DNA of 64,000 nucleotides from Rhodobacter sp. (GTDB lineage: Bacteria > Pseudomonadota > Alphaproteobacteria > Rhodobacterales > Rhodobacteraceae): positions 62,001-126,000 of the forward strand of contig JAIXRW010000010.1 in assembly GCA_027484985.1 (NCBI GenBank), given 5' to 3'. This document shows, in pieces, positions 16,618 through 24,859 of this stretch (positions are counted from its first letter, which is position 1; each line of letters begins with the position of its first letter). The translations under genes were made by a program, and so were the position numbers. The notes under the pieces are model-generated. The model did not search any database. It was not told where the DNA came from and worked only from the letters and a program-made list of their open reading frames with translations.

Positions 16618-18636
16618 ATGACCAATCCGCTGCTTTCCCCCTGGACCGCCCCCTTCGGCCTGCCGCCCTTTGCCGCGATCAGGGACGAGGATTTCGGACC
16701 TGCCTTTGATGCGGCTTTGGCCGAGGCGCGGGGGAATGTCGCGGCGATTGCCGAGGCGAAAGACGCGCCGACATTCGCCAATACCATCGCGGCGCTTGAG
16801 ATGGCGGAAGCCATGCTCGACCGTGTATCGGGCGTTTTCTACAACCTTGCGGGGGCCGATAGCACCGAGGCGCGGGAAGCCTTGATGCGCGATCTGGCAC
16901 CGAAGATGTCGGCCTTTGCTTCGGAAGTGACCAACAACAAGGCGCTGTTCGCGCGGATCGACGATCTGTGGGCGCGGCGGGATGCGCTGGGGCTGACGGC
17001 CGAGGAGATGCGGGTGCTGACGCTGTATCGGCGCATGTTCGTGCGGTCGGGGGCCGAGTTGACGGGCGAAGCGGCGGAACGGCTGACGGCGGTGAAATCG
17101 CGGTTGGCGGTCTTGGGCACGCAGTTCGGGCAGAACCTGCTGGCGGACGAGCGCGAGTGGTTCATGGTGCTGGCCGAGGATGATCTAGCGGGCCTGCCCG
17201 ATTTCGTGGTGGCCAGCGCCCGCGCGGCGGGGGCGGAGCGGGGGCAGAACGGGCCTGTCGTCACGCTGAACCGCAGCTTGATCGTGCCGTTCCTGCAATT
17301 CTCGCCCCGTCGCGGGCTGCGGCGGCAGGCCTATGAGGCATGGGTGGCGCGGGGGGCGAACGGGAACGATCACGACAACCGCGCGATTGCCGCCGAGATA
17401 CTCGCGCTGCGGGATGAGCGGGCGAAGCTGCTGGGATATGACAGTTTCGCGGCCTTCAAGCTGGAACCCGAAATGGCCAAGACGCCCGATGCCGTGCGGG
17501 GCCTGCTGATGCGGGTGTGGGAGCCTGCGCGGAAAAAGGCGCTGGCGGATGCGGCGGTGCTGGAGGCGATGCTGGAAGCCGATGGCGAGGCAGGGCCGCT
17601 GGAGCCTTGGGACTGGCGCTATTATTCGGAAAAGCGGCGCAAGGCCGAGCATGACTTGGACGAGGCGGCGTTGAAGCCTTATCTGAGCCTTGATGCCATG
17701 CTGGGGGCGCAGTTCGATTGCGCGAACCGCCTGTTCGGGCTGGAATTCCGCGAGATTGCGGGGCCGTTCTACCACCCCGATGTGCGGGGGTGGGAGGTTA
17801 CCCGCAGGGGTAACCATGTGGCGGTGTTCCTGGGCGATTACTTTGCGCGGTCGTCGAAACGGTCGGGCGCGTGGTGTTCGGCGATGCGGTCGCAGAAAAA
17901 GCTGGGCGGCGATGTGCGGCCCATCGTGGTGAATGTGTGCAACTTCGCCAAGGGCGAGCCTGCGCTGCTGTCATATGACGATGCGCGGACGCTGTTTCAC
18001 GAATTCGGCCATGCGCTGCACCAGATGCTGTCGGACGTGACCTTCGGTTTCATCTCGGGCACCAGCGTGGCGCGGGACTTTGTGGAATTGCCGAGCCAAT
18101 TGTACGAGCATTGGCTGGAAGTGCCGGAAGTGCTGGAGAAACACGCGCGGCACTGGCAGACGGGCGAGGCGATGCCTGCCGATATGCTGAAGCGGTTGCT
18201 GGCGGCGGGGACCTATGACCAGGGCTTTGCCACGGTGGAGTTCGTGTCATCGGCCATGGTTGACCTTGCCTTCCACGAGGGGGCGGCACCTGCGGACCCG
18301 ATGGCGAAGCAGGCCGAGGTGCTTGAGGCCTTGGGCATGCCCCGCGCGATCCGCATGCGCCACGCCACGCCGCATTTCGCGCATGTGTTTTCGGGGGACG
18401 GGTATTCTTCGGGCTATTATTCCTACATGTGGTCGGAAGTGATGGATGCCGATGCTTTCGCGGCCTTTGAAGAGGCGGGCGATCCGTTCGATGCCGAAAC
18501 GGCGGCGAAGCTGGAGACGCATATCCTGAGCGCGGGCGGGTCGGAGGAGGCGGAGTTGCTTTACACGCGTTTCCGGGGCCGGATGCCGGGGGTCGAGGCG
18601 CTGCTGAAAGGGCGGGGATTGCTGGACGCGGCGTGA
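16618..18636 (+). CDS. dcp: M3 family metallopeptidase, peptidyl-dipeptidase Dcp-like
   Basis: A 672-residue zinc oligopeptidase of family M3A that trims short peptides, probably in the cytoplasm or periplasm; no signal peptide is seen. The zinc site LFHEFGHALHQML is intact, and the later SGTSVARDFVELPSQLYEHW resembles Dcp (SGTNTPRDFVEFPSQ) more than oligopeptidase A. The ATG at 16618 has AAAGGAG ten bases upstream; a long in-frame extension upstream is not part of the family. Convergent with cdhR. Confidence 0.9.
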   Translation: MTNPLLSPWTAPFGLPPFAAIRDEDFGPAFDAALAEARGNVAAIAEAKDAPTFANTIAALEMAEAMLDRVSGVFYNLAGADSTEAREALMRDLAPKMSAFASEVTNNKALFARIDDLWARRDALGLTAEEMRVLTLYRRMFVRSGAELTGEAAERLTAVKSRLAVLGTQFGQNLLADEREWFMVLAEDDLAGLPDFVVASARAAGAERGQNGPVVTLNRSLIVPFLQFSPRRGLRRQAYEAWVARGANGNDHDNRAIAAEILALRDERAKLLGYDSFAAFKLEPEMAKTPDAVRGLLMRVWEPARKKALADAAVLEAMLEADGEAGPLEPWDWRYYSEKRRKAEHDLDEAALKPYLSLDAMLGAQFDCANRLFGLEFREIAGPFYHPDVRGWEVTRRGNHVAVFLGDYFARSSKRSGAWCSAMRSQKKLGGDVRPIVVNVCNFAKGEPALLSYDDARTLFHEFGHALHQMLSDVTFGFISGTSVARDFVELPSQLYEHWLEVPEVLEKHARHWQTGEAMPADMLKRLLAAGTYDQGFATVEFVSSAMVDLAFHEGAAPADPMAKQAEVLEALGMPRAIRMRHATPHFAHVFSGDGYSSGYYSYMWSEVMDADAFAAFEEAGDPFDAETAAKLETHILSAGGSEEAELLYTRFRGRMPGVEALLKGRGLLDAA

Positions 18637-18650
18637 CGGTTGAAAGCGCC

Positions 18651-18742
18651 GGGGGGCTTCACGCCCCCCCAGTCCATCGGTTTCTCGAACCGATGGCGAA
18701 ACCGATGGACTACCCCGTGGGATATTTGAGGGCAGAAAATGG
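18651..18742. repeat. Palindromic gene-end element, site 2
   Basis: Between the convergent ends of dcp and cdhR. A GGGGGGC/GCCCCCC hairpin (18651-18669), a CCATCGGTT/AACCGATGG hairpin (18674-18696), then one core arm GGGATATTTGAGGGCAGAAA starting at 18719. Only a single core arm is present, so this copy is partial compared with sites 3 and 4. Confidence 0.7.
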
Positions 18743-18748
18743 AGGTCG

Positions 18749-19720
18749 TCAGCCACGGCGCAGGGCGCTGGGCGGGGTGCCAAAGTGCTGGCGGAAGGCG
18801 CGGGAGAGGGCGCTTTGGCCGGAAAAGCCGGTGCGCAGGGCGATTTCGGTCAGCGGGTGGCGCGTGTCGGTCAGCAGGCGGCGGGCGGCTTGCAGGCGCA
18901 GGGATTGCGCATAGGCGGCAGGGGTGAGGCCGAGGGTTTCGCGGAACAGGGTTTCGAGGCGGCGGGGCGACAGGCCCACGGCGCGGGCGGTTTCGCGGGC
19001 GGGTTCGGGGGTGTCGATCCGCGCCTCCATCCGCGTTATGGCGGCGGCGATGCGGGGATCAAGGCGCGGGTCGGGCTGCGGGGCGGGGGCGGTTTGCGGT
19101 TCGTGCCCGTCACGGATGGTGGTGAGGAACGAGGCCGCCACCTGCCGCGCCAGCGCCGCGCCGTGGCGTGCGGCGATCAGGTGCAGCATCAGGTCATGGG
19201 CGGGGGCGGCCCCGCCTGCGCTGGCGCGGGCACGGTCGATCACCCAGCGGTCGGGGACGGTGTCGATGTTCGGGTGGGCGCTTGCGAAATCCTCTAGGTC
19301 TTCCCAATGCACGGTGGCGCGGTGGCCATCGAGCAATCCGGCCCGCGCCATGACCCATGCGCCGGCATCGACGCCTGCGATCAGCGCGAAACGGGGGGCC
19401 ATACGCGCGAGGTCGCGGAGGAGCGGTTTCGTTGCCACCTCGGACTGGCGGTAACCGACGATGAGGATCAGCGCATCGGCGCCTTTGGCGGCGGAAAGGG
19501 GGCCGGAGGAGGGAAGCTCGATCCCGCAGGTGAGGGGGACGGGGTGGCCGTCGGGCGAGACCACGCGCCAGCGATACGCATCTTGCCCCAGATGGCGGTT
19601 GGCGGCGCGGAGGGGGTCCAGGACCGAGGCCACTTCGAGGATCGAGCAATGGGGCAGGACCAGCACGGCGATGCTGAGTGGGCGGGCTGAGGGGGTGAAG
19701 ATGTTTTCGCTTTTTGTCAT
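18749..19720 (-). CDS. cdhR: GlxA family transcriptional regulator, CdhR-like (carnitine catabolism)
   Basis: A 323-residue regulator with an N-terminal DJ-1/PfpI (GATase1-like) domain (LSIAVLVLPHCSILEVASVL to LLDGHRATVHWEDLEDF) and a C-terminal AraC helix-turn-helix (ETARAVGLSPRRLETLFRET, LTEIALRTGFSGQSALSRAF). Proteins of this layout include Pseudomonas CdhR and GbdR, activators of carnitine and glycine-betaine catabolism. It is divergent from cdhC with a 73-bp shared promoter region, which supports control of the carnitine cluster. The ATG at 19720 opens directly into the domain; in-frame codons further upstream run antisense into cdhC. The symbol rests on context. Confidence 0.85.
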   Translation of the reverse strand: MTKSENIFTPSARPLSIAVLVLPHCSILEVASVLDPLRAANRHLGQDAYRWRVVSPDGHPVPLTCGIELPSSGPLSAAKGADALILIVGYRQSEVATKPLLRDLARMAPRFALIAGVDAGAWVMARAGLLDGHRATVHWEDLEDFASAHPNIDTVPDRWVIDRARASAGGAAPAHDLMLHLIAARHGAALARQVAASFLTTIRDGHEPQTAPAPQPDPRLDPRIAAAITRMEARIDTPEPARETARAVGLSPRRLETLFRETLGLTPAAYAQSLRLQAARRLLTDTRHPLTEIALRTGFSGQSALSRAFRQHFGTPPSALRRG

Positions 19721-19793
19721 GGAAATTGCGTAAAGCGTCACGCATGGCCGCGCAAGGGCGTTAGTCTGGCGGGCAATAAAGGGAGGATCACCG
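19721..19793. promoter_or_regulatory. Shared promoter region between cdhR and the carnitine operon
   Basis: A 73-bp divergent region containing TGCGT at 19727-19731 and ACGCA at 19740-19744, an inverted repeat spaced by 8 bases that could be a regulator site. GGGAGGA at 19781-19787 is the ribosome site for cdhC. The assignment to CdhR is a guess from position. Confidence 0.35.
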
Positions 19794-20708
19794 ATGCCGC
19801 TTGCCATGAACCGCGAGGTTTTCATCACCTGTGCCGTGACCGGATCGGGTGGCACGCAGGACCGTTCGCCGCATGTGCCGCGCAGCCCTGCGCAGATTGC
19901 CGATAGCGCAATTGCGGCGGCCAAGGCGGGGGCGGCGGTGGTGCATTGCCATGTGCGCGACCCCGAGACGGGCAAGCCCGCCCGCGACCCGGCGCTGTAC
20001 CGCGAAGTGACCGAGCGGATCCGGGATTCTGCCACCGATGTGGTCTTGAACCTGACGGCGGGGATGGGGGGCGACATCTATTTCGAAGGGACCGAGGATA
20101 TGGGCCGGATGGGCCCGCGGTCTGACATGGCGGGTGCTGCCGAGCGGGTGGCGCATGTGGTGGAATGCCGGCCCGAGATCTGCACGCTTGATTGCGGGAC
20201 GATGAACTTTAACGAGGCCGATTACGTGATGGTCAACACGCCCGGCATGTTGCGCGACATGGCGCGGCGGATGACGGCGGCGGGGGTGCGGATCGAGATC
20301 GAGGCCTTTGACACGGGGCATCTGTGGCTGGCCAAGGAACTGGTGAAGGAAGGGGCAATCCCTGATCCGGTGCTGGTGCAGCTGTGCATGGGCGTGCCGT
20401 GGGGGGCGCCCGATGACCTGAATACCTTTATGGCGATGGTGAATAACGTGCCTGCGGGCTGGCATTATTCGGCCTTTTCCATCGGGCGGAACCAGATGGC
20501 TTATGTTGCCGCCGCCGTGCTGGCGGGGGGCAATGTGCGCGTGGGGCTGGAGGATAACCTGTGGCTGGAGAAGGGCGTGCTGGCGACCAATGCGCAGCTG
20601 GTCGAGCGGGCGGCGACGATCATTGAAAACATGGGTGCGCGGGTGATTACGCCTGCCGAAGTGCGGGCGCGGTTGAAGCTGGAGAAGCGGCCGCCGTTGC
20701 CGCGCTGA
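19794..20708 (+). CDS. cdhC: 3-Dehydrocarnitine cleavage enzyme (BKACE family)
   Basis: A 304-residue beta-keto acid cleavage enzyme. BKACE proteins use zinc to condense a beta-keto acid with acetyl-CoA, yielding acetoacetate and a new CoA thioester; the carnitine type converts 3-dehydrocarnitine to betainyl-CoA. Family marks are FITCAVTGSGGT, the zinc histidines in VVHCHVRDPETGK, and EIEAFDTGHLWLAKEL. Specificity for dehydrocarnitine rests on the adjacent carnitine dehydrogenase-thioesterase fusion. First gene of the operon with a strong GGGAGGA site; the next gene begins 4 bp after its stop. Confidence 0.9.
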   Translation: MPLAMNREVFITCAVTGSGGTQDRSPHVPRSPAQIADSAIAAAKAGAAVVHCHVRDPETGKPARDPALYREVTERIRDSATDVVLNLTAGMGGDIYFEGTEDMGRMGPRSDMAGAAERVAHVVECRPEICTLDCGTMNFNEADYVMVNTPGMLRDMARRMTAAGVRIEIEAFDTGHLWLAKELVKEGAIPDPVLVQLCMGVPWGAPDDLNTFMAMVNNVPAGWHYSAFSIGRNQMAYVAAAVLAGGNVRVGLEDNLWLEKGVLATNAQLVERAATIIENMGARVITPAEVRARLKLEKRPPLPR

Positions 20709-20712
20709 CACG

Positions 20713-21168
20713 ATGGAGCCGGTCAAGCCGCCTTCGGGACCGACAGCGCCGCAGGTTGCGGCGCGGGTCACGCCCTTGGGGCGGGGCTGGATGCTGCTGG
20801 CGCTGGAGGCGGGGGCGGTGCTGCGCAACCCCGCGACCGGCATCGAGATGCGGCTGACGGGCGAGGATGCCGAGGCGCTGCGGCAGGGCAACGTGACGCC
20901 CGAGGCACTGGCGCAACGGGCGGGGGCGGCGGTGCCGTATGTGCCGCCCGCCGCCGTGACGGTGGCCTTTTCGCCCGAGGCGCTGCGGCTGTCTGGCCAG
21001 ATGGGGGCAGGGCAGTCGGGAACGGGGCAGACGGGGACCCGGGCCAAGGGCGCGGTGCAAACGGGCGCGCCTGATCTGCCGCCTGCGGTGCGGGCGCGGC
21101 TGCGGGCGCTGTGGATCGGGGCCATTCTGCTGGTCCTGTTGGCATTGGTCCTGATCGGGACGGGATAG
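20713..21168 (+). CDS. Uncharacterised tail-anchored membrane protein in the carnitine operon
   Basis: A 151-residue protein that I do not recognise. It has a soluble N-terminal part (LGRGWMLLALEAGAVLRNPA), a flexible Gly/Thr/Gln stretch near residues 95-115, and one hydrophobic segment at the very C-terminus (LWIGAILLVLLALVLIGTG), the layout of a tail-anchored protein. It sits between cdhC (4-bp gap) and the carnitine dehydrogenase (9-bp gap) on the same strand and has no clear ribosome site, so it is likely translated by coupling. A role as membrane tether for the pathway enzymes is possible but unsupported. Confidence 0.75.
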   Translation: MEPVKPPSGPTAPQVAARVTPLGRGWMLLALEAGAVLRNPATGIEMRLTGEDAEALRQGNVTPEALAQRAGAAVPYVPPAAVTVAFSPEALRLSGQMGAGQSGTGQTGTRAKGAVQTGAPDLPPAVRARLRALWIGAILLVLLALVLIGTG

Positions 21169-21177
21169 GAGACGGAT

Positions 21178-22635
21178 ATGGCACGCAAGGCGGGCATCAT
21201 TGGTGGTGGCGTGATCGGGGGCGGCTGGGCCGCGCGGTTCCTGCTGAGCGGTTGGGATGTGGCGGTGTTCGACCCCGATCCCGAGGCCCCGCGCAAGGTG
21301 GGCGAGGTGCTGGCCAATGCCCGCCGCGCGCTGCCCGCGCTGTCGGACGGGCCGATGCCTGCGGAAGGCAGGCTGACCTTTGCCGGAACCATCACCGAGG
21401 CGGTCGAAGGCGCCGATTACATTCAGGAAAGCGTGTCGGAACGGCTGGACCTGAAGCACCGCGTTTTCGCGCAGATCCAGCAGGTGGCACCCGATACGCC
21501 GATCGGGTCATCGACCAGCGGGTTCAAGCCGAGCGAGCTGCAACAGAACGCGGCGAACCCCGCGACGATCTTTGTCGCCCATCCGTTCAACCCCGTCTAT
21601 CTGCTGCCCTTGGCCGAGGTGGTGCCCTCGGCCAAGTCGGACCCCGCGCTGATCGAGGCGGCGAAAGAGACGCTGCGCGAGATCGGGATGTTCCCGCTGC
21701 ATATCCGCAAGGAAATTGACGCCCATATCGCCGACCGCTTCCTTGAAGCCGTGTGGCGCGAGGCGCTTTGGCTGGTCAAGGACGGCGTCGCCACGACCGA
21801 GGAAATCGACGAGGCGATCCGCATGGGGTTCGGCCTGCGCTGGGGGCAGATGGGCCTGTTCGAGACCTATCGCATCGCGGGCGGCGAGGCGGGGATGAAG
21901 CATTTCATGGCGCAGTTCGGGCCCTGCCTGACATGGCCGTGGACGAAGCTGATGGATGTGCCCGAGTTCAACGATGAACTGGTCGATCTGATCGCGGGGC
22001 AGTCTGACGCGCAATCGGGGCACCATACGATCCGCGAGCTGGAACGCATCCGCGACCAGAACCTGATCGGCTTTCTGCGGGTGCTGAAAGAACGCAACTG
22101 GGGCGCGGGCAAGGTGCTGCTAGAGCATGATGCGCGGCGGCGGGCGGCGATGCCCGACCCATCCCCCGACCATGCCGCCCCGATGGAGATGGCCCGGCTG
22201 ATCGTGCTGCCCGGCTGGATCGACTATAACGGGCATATGACCGAAAGCCGCTATCTGTTCGCGGCTTCGGAAACCTGTGATGCCTTCCTGCGCCATATCG
22301 GGGCGGATATGGCCTATGTCGGCACGGGGTTCAGCTATTACACCGCCGAGACGCATATCATGCATCTGGGCGAGGCCAAGCTGGGCGACCATCTGACCGG
22401 AACGGTGCAGGTGCTGCATGCCGATGAAAAGCGGCTGCATGTGTTCATCCGAATCCTGAAAGGCGGCGAACCTGTGGCGACGCTGGAGCAGATGTTGCTG
22501 CATGTCGATATGAAGGCGGGCAAGACCTGCCCTGCGCCTGCGGCGGTGCTGGACCGGCTGATGCCGATTGCCACGGCGCACAAGGCGTTGCCGCGCCCCG
22601 ATGCGGCGGGCCGCCATGTGGGGCAGAAGAAGTGA
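21178..22635 (+). CDS. Carnitine 3-dehydrogenase fused to betainyl-CoA thioesterase
   Basis: A 485-residue two-domain enzyme. Residues 1 to about 320 are an L-carnitine dehydrogenase of the 3-hydroxyacyl-CoA dehydrogenase family: NAD-binding GIIGGGVIGGGWAARF, SSTSGFKPSELQ, FVAHPFNPVYLLPLAE and the helical domain with GFGLRWGQMGLFETYRIAGG. Residues about 330-460 are a hot-dog thioesterase (VLPGWIDYNGHMTESRYLF). In Pseudomonas these activities are separate CdhA and CdhB. The fusion can oxidise carnitine to 3-dehydrocarnitine and, after CdhC acts, release glycine betaine from betainyl-CoA. GGAG lies before the ATG. Confidence 0.93.
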   Translation: MARKAGIIGGGVIGGGWAARFLLSGWDVAVFDPDPEAPRKVGEVLANARRALPALSDGPMPAEGRLTFAGTITEAVEGADYIQESVSERLDLKHRVFAQIQQVAPDTPIGSSTSGFKPSELQQNAANPATIFVAHPFNPVYLLPLAEVVPSAKSDPALIEAAKETLREIGMFPLHIRKEIDAHIADRFLEAVWREALWLVKDGVATTEEIDEAIRMGFGLRWGQMGLFETYRIAGGEAGMKHFMAQFGPCLTWPWTKLMDVPEFNDELVDLIAGQSDAQSGHHTIRELERIRDQNLIGFLRVLKERNWGAGKVLLEHDARRRAAMPDPSPDHAAPMEMARLIVLPGWIDYNGHMTESRYLFAASETCDAFLRHIGADMAYVGTGFSYYTAETHIMHLGEAKLGDHLTGTVQVLHADEKRLHVFIRILKGGEPVATLEQMLLHVDMKAGKTCPAPAAVLDRLMPIATAHKALPRPDAAGRHVGQKK

Positions 22636-23384
22636 GGCGCGTGCTGGTCACCGCAGGGGCGAACGGGATCGGGCTGGTCATGGCCCGTGCCTTTGCCGCG
22701 GCGGGCGATCGGGTCTGGGTGACGGATGTGGATGCGGGCGCCGTGGCAGCGGTGCCTGCGGGGATGGCCGCCACCCTGTGCGATGCGGGCGACGAGCCCG
22801 CGATGGAGCAGCTTTTTTCCCGCATCGCGGCCGAATGGGGCGGGCTGGATGTACTGTGCGCCAATGCGGGCATCAAGGGGCCGACGGCGGGGATCGAGGA
22901 TATGCCGGTGGGCGAATGGCACCAGTGCCTGTCGGTCAACCTTGATGGCGCGATGATCGCCGCCAAGCATGCGGCGCGAATGATGAAGCCTGCTGGCAAG
23001 GGGGTGATGATCTTCACCTCATCGACCAGCGGGCTTTATGGCACGCCGTTCCGCGCGCCCTATGTCGCGGCGAAATGGGGCGTGATCGGGCTGATGAAGA
23101 CCGTGGCGATGGAATTGGGGCCGCATGGCATCCGCGCCAATGCGATCTGCCCCGGTTCGGTGAACGGCCCGCGCATCGACCGCGTGGTCGCGGCCGAGGC
23201 GGCGGCCAAGGGGATGACCGAAGATGCCGTGCGCCAAGGCTATGCCAGCGGGACGGCGATGAAACGGCTGACCGATCCGGAAGACGTGGCCGATATGGCG
23301 CTGTTTCTGGCATCGGACGCGGCGAAGATGGTGACGGGGCAAGCCATCGCCGTGGACGGCATGACCTATAACGTTGACCCATAG
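22632..23384 (+). CDS. SDR family oxidoreductase (candidate D-carnitine or related dehydrogenase)
   Basis: A 250-residue classical short-chain dehydrogenase. The cofactor loop is TAGANGIGLVMA, with Asp following beta-2 (VTDVD), which favours NAD. NAG is present in LCANAGIKG, and the catalytic Ser (FTSSTSG) and Tyr-x3-Lys (YVAAK) are intact. The GTG start overlaps the stop of the carnitine dehydrogenase fusion (GTGA), so it is tightly coupled to carnitine breakdown. D-carnitine dehydrogenase of Agrobacterium is an SDR, which makes that activity a candidate; reduction of acetoacetate is another option. Substrate is unproven. Confidence 0.85.
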   Translation: MRRVLVTAGANGIGLVMARAFAAAGDRVWVTDVDAGAVAAVPAGMAATLCDAGDEPAMEQLFSRIAAEWGGLDVLCANAGIKGPTAGIEDMPVGEWHQCLSVNLDGAMIAAKHAARMMKPAGKGVMIFTSSTSGLYGTPFRAPYVAAKWGVIGLMKTVAMELGPHGIRANAICPGSVNGPRIDRVVAAEAAAKGMTEDAVRQGYASGTAMKRLTDPEDVADMALFLASDAAKMVTGQAIAVDGMTYNVDP

Positions 23385-23392
23385 GGGATGTG

Positions 23393-24556
23393 ATGCATTT
23401 CGGCCTGAGCGATGAACAGAAGATGATCGTGGACACCACGCGCGCCTTCGTCGAGACCGAGCTTTACCCGCACGAGGCCGAGGTGGAACGCACGGGCCAT
23501 CTGCGGATGGACCTCATCCGCGAGTTGCAGGCCAAGGCCATGGCGGCGGGGCTATATGCCGCCAATATGCCCGCCGAGGTTGGGGGCGCGGGGCTCGATA
23601 CGCTGTCATGGCTTTTGTACGAGCGGGAACTGGGGCGGGCGAATTACGCGCTGCACTGGACCTGCGTGGCGCGGCCGTCGAACATTCTGCTGGCCGGGAC
23701 GGAAGAGCAGCGCCAGCGCTATCTTTACCCTTGTATCAGGGGCGAGAAGTGGGATTGCCTTGCCATGACCGAACCGGGCGCGGGGTCTGACCTGCGGGGG
23801 ATGAAGGCCAGCGCACGGATGGAGGGCGGCGATTGGGTGCTGAACGGCACCAAGCATTTCATCAGCCATGCCGATCTGGCCGATTTCACCATCGTCTTCA
23901 TGGCTAGCGGGGAAGAGGACACACCCAAGGGCAAGAAGAAACTGATCACGGCTTTCTTCGTGGACAAGGGCACGCCTGGCTTCACCGTGCGCGACGGCTA
24001 CCGCAATGTCAGCCATCGCGGTTACACCAACTCGGTCCTGGAATTCGACAATTGCCGCATCCCCGCAGCACAGGTGCTGGGCGAGGTGCACAAGGGGTTC
24101 GAGGTCGCGAATACTTGGCTGGGCGCCACGCGGTTGCAGGTGGCGGCCACCTGCCTTGGCCGCGCCGACCGCGCCTTGGGCCATGCGGTGCGCTATGCCG
24201 CCGAACGCCAGCAATTCGGGCAGGCCATCGGCAAGTTCCAGGGCGTCAGCTTCAAGCTGGCCGATATGGCGATGGAGCTGAAGGCAGCGGAATTGCTGAC
24301 ATGGGAAGCGGCATGGCGCTTTGACGACGGCAGCGTGACCGAAGCCGACATGAGCATGGCCAAGCTGAAGGCAACCGAAGTGCTTGCGATGATCGCGGAC
24401 GAGGCGATCCAGATCCATGGCGGGATGGGGCTGATGGACGACCTGCCGCTGGAACGTATCTGGCGCGATGCGCGGGTCGAACGCATCTGGGAAGGCACCA
24501 GCGAAATCCAGCGCCATATCATCAGCCGCCAGTTGCTGCGGGCATTCGGCGCATGA
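23393..24556 (+). CDS. Acyl-CoA dehydrogenase (candidate gamma-butyrobetainyl-CoA dehydrogenase)
   Basis: A 387-residue flavoprotein of the acyl-CoA dehydrogenase family, complete from FGLSDEQKMIVDTTRAFVET to the C-terminal IHGGMGLMDDLPLERIWRDA and RVERIWEGTSEIQRHIISR. CLAMTEPGAGSDLRG and GTKHFISHADLADF are FAD-contact motifs. ATG 23393 is preferred over the overlapping GTG at 23390, with AGGGGA just upstream. It follows the SDR by 8 bp. Given the ligase, hydratase and carnitine dehydrogenase around it, gamma-butyrobetainyl-CoA is the natural substrate guess (product crotonobetainyl-CoA), but short branched acyl-CoAs cannot be excluded. Confidence 0.9.
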   Translation: MHFGLSDEQKMIVDTTRAFVETELYPHEAEVERTGHLRMDLIRELQAKAMAAGLYAANMPAEVGGAGLDTLSWLLYERELGRANYALHWTCVARPSNILLAGTEEQRQRYLYPCIRGEKWDCLAMTEPGAGSDLRGMKASARMEGGDWVLNGTKHFISHADLADFTIVFMASGEEDTPKGKKKLITAFFVDKGTPGFTVRDGYRNVSHRGYTNSVLEFDNCRIPAAQVLGEVHKGFEVANTWLGATRLQVAATCLGRADRALGHAVRYAAERQQFGQAIGKFQGVSFKLADMAMELKAAELLTWEAAWRFDDGSVTEADMSMAKLKATEVLAMIADEAIQIHGGMGLMDDLPLERIWRDARVERIWEGTSEIQRHIISRQLLRAFGA

Positions 24557-24577
24557 CGGAAATGCGGTGAAAGAACA

Positions 24578-24772
24578 GGGGGCATTCTGCCCCCTCGCCC
24601 CTGCGGGGCTCACCCCCTGAGGATATTTGAAGGCAGAAAATGCAGCAAGCCGTTCCGATTGTCCTGTGGCAGCATCCTGTCGCGCCAAAGCAAGGGGCGC
24701 GCATTTTCTGCCCTGAAATATCCTCGGGGGGAGGGACGCGGTACGCGGCCCGTGGGGGGCGGAAAGCCCCCC
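24578..24772. repeat. Palindromic gene-end element, site 3 (full, symmetric)
   Basis: Between the acyl-CoA dehydrogenase and the ligase gene on the same strand. Outer G/C-run hairpins at 24578-24594 and 24754-24772 flank two core arms at 24613-24643 and 24701-24731 that pair at 28 of 31 positions (core GGATATTTGAAGGCAGAAAA) across a 57-base spacer. It occupies almost the whole 303-bp gap and would split the catabolic operon in two unless read through. Confidence 0.8.
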
Positions 24773-24859
24773 TGCGGAGCCAAGCGGCGCTTGCGCCGCG
24801 CAGGCGACAGGAAAGGCTTCTGCGCGGAACGCGCAGGCGGTTTGGTCGGGGGGCGGAAC

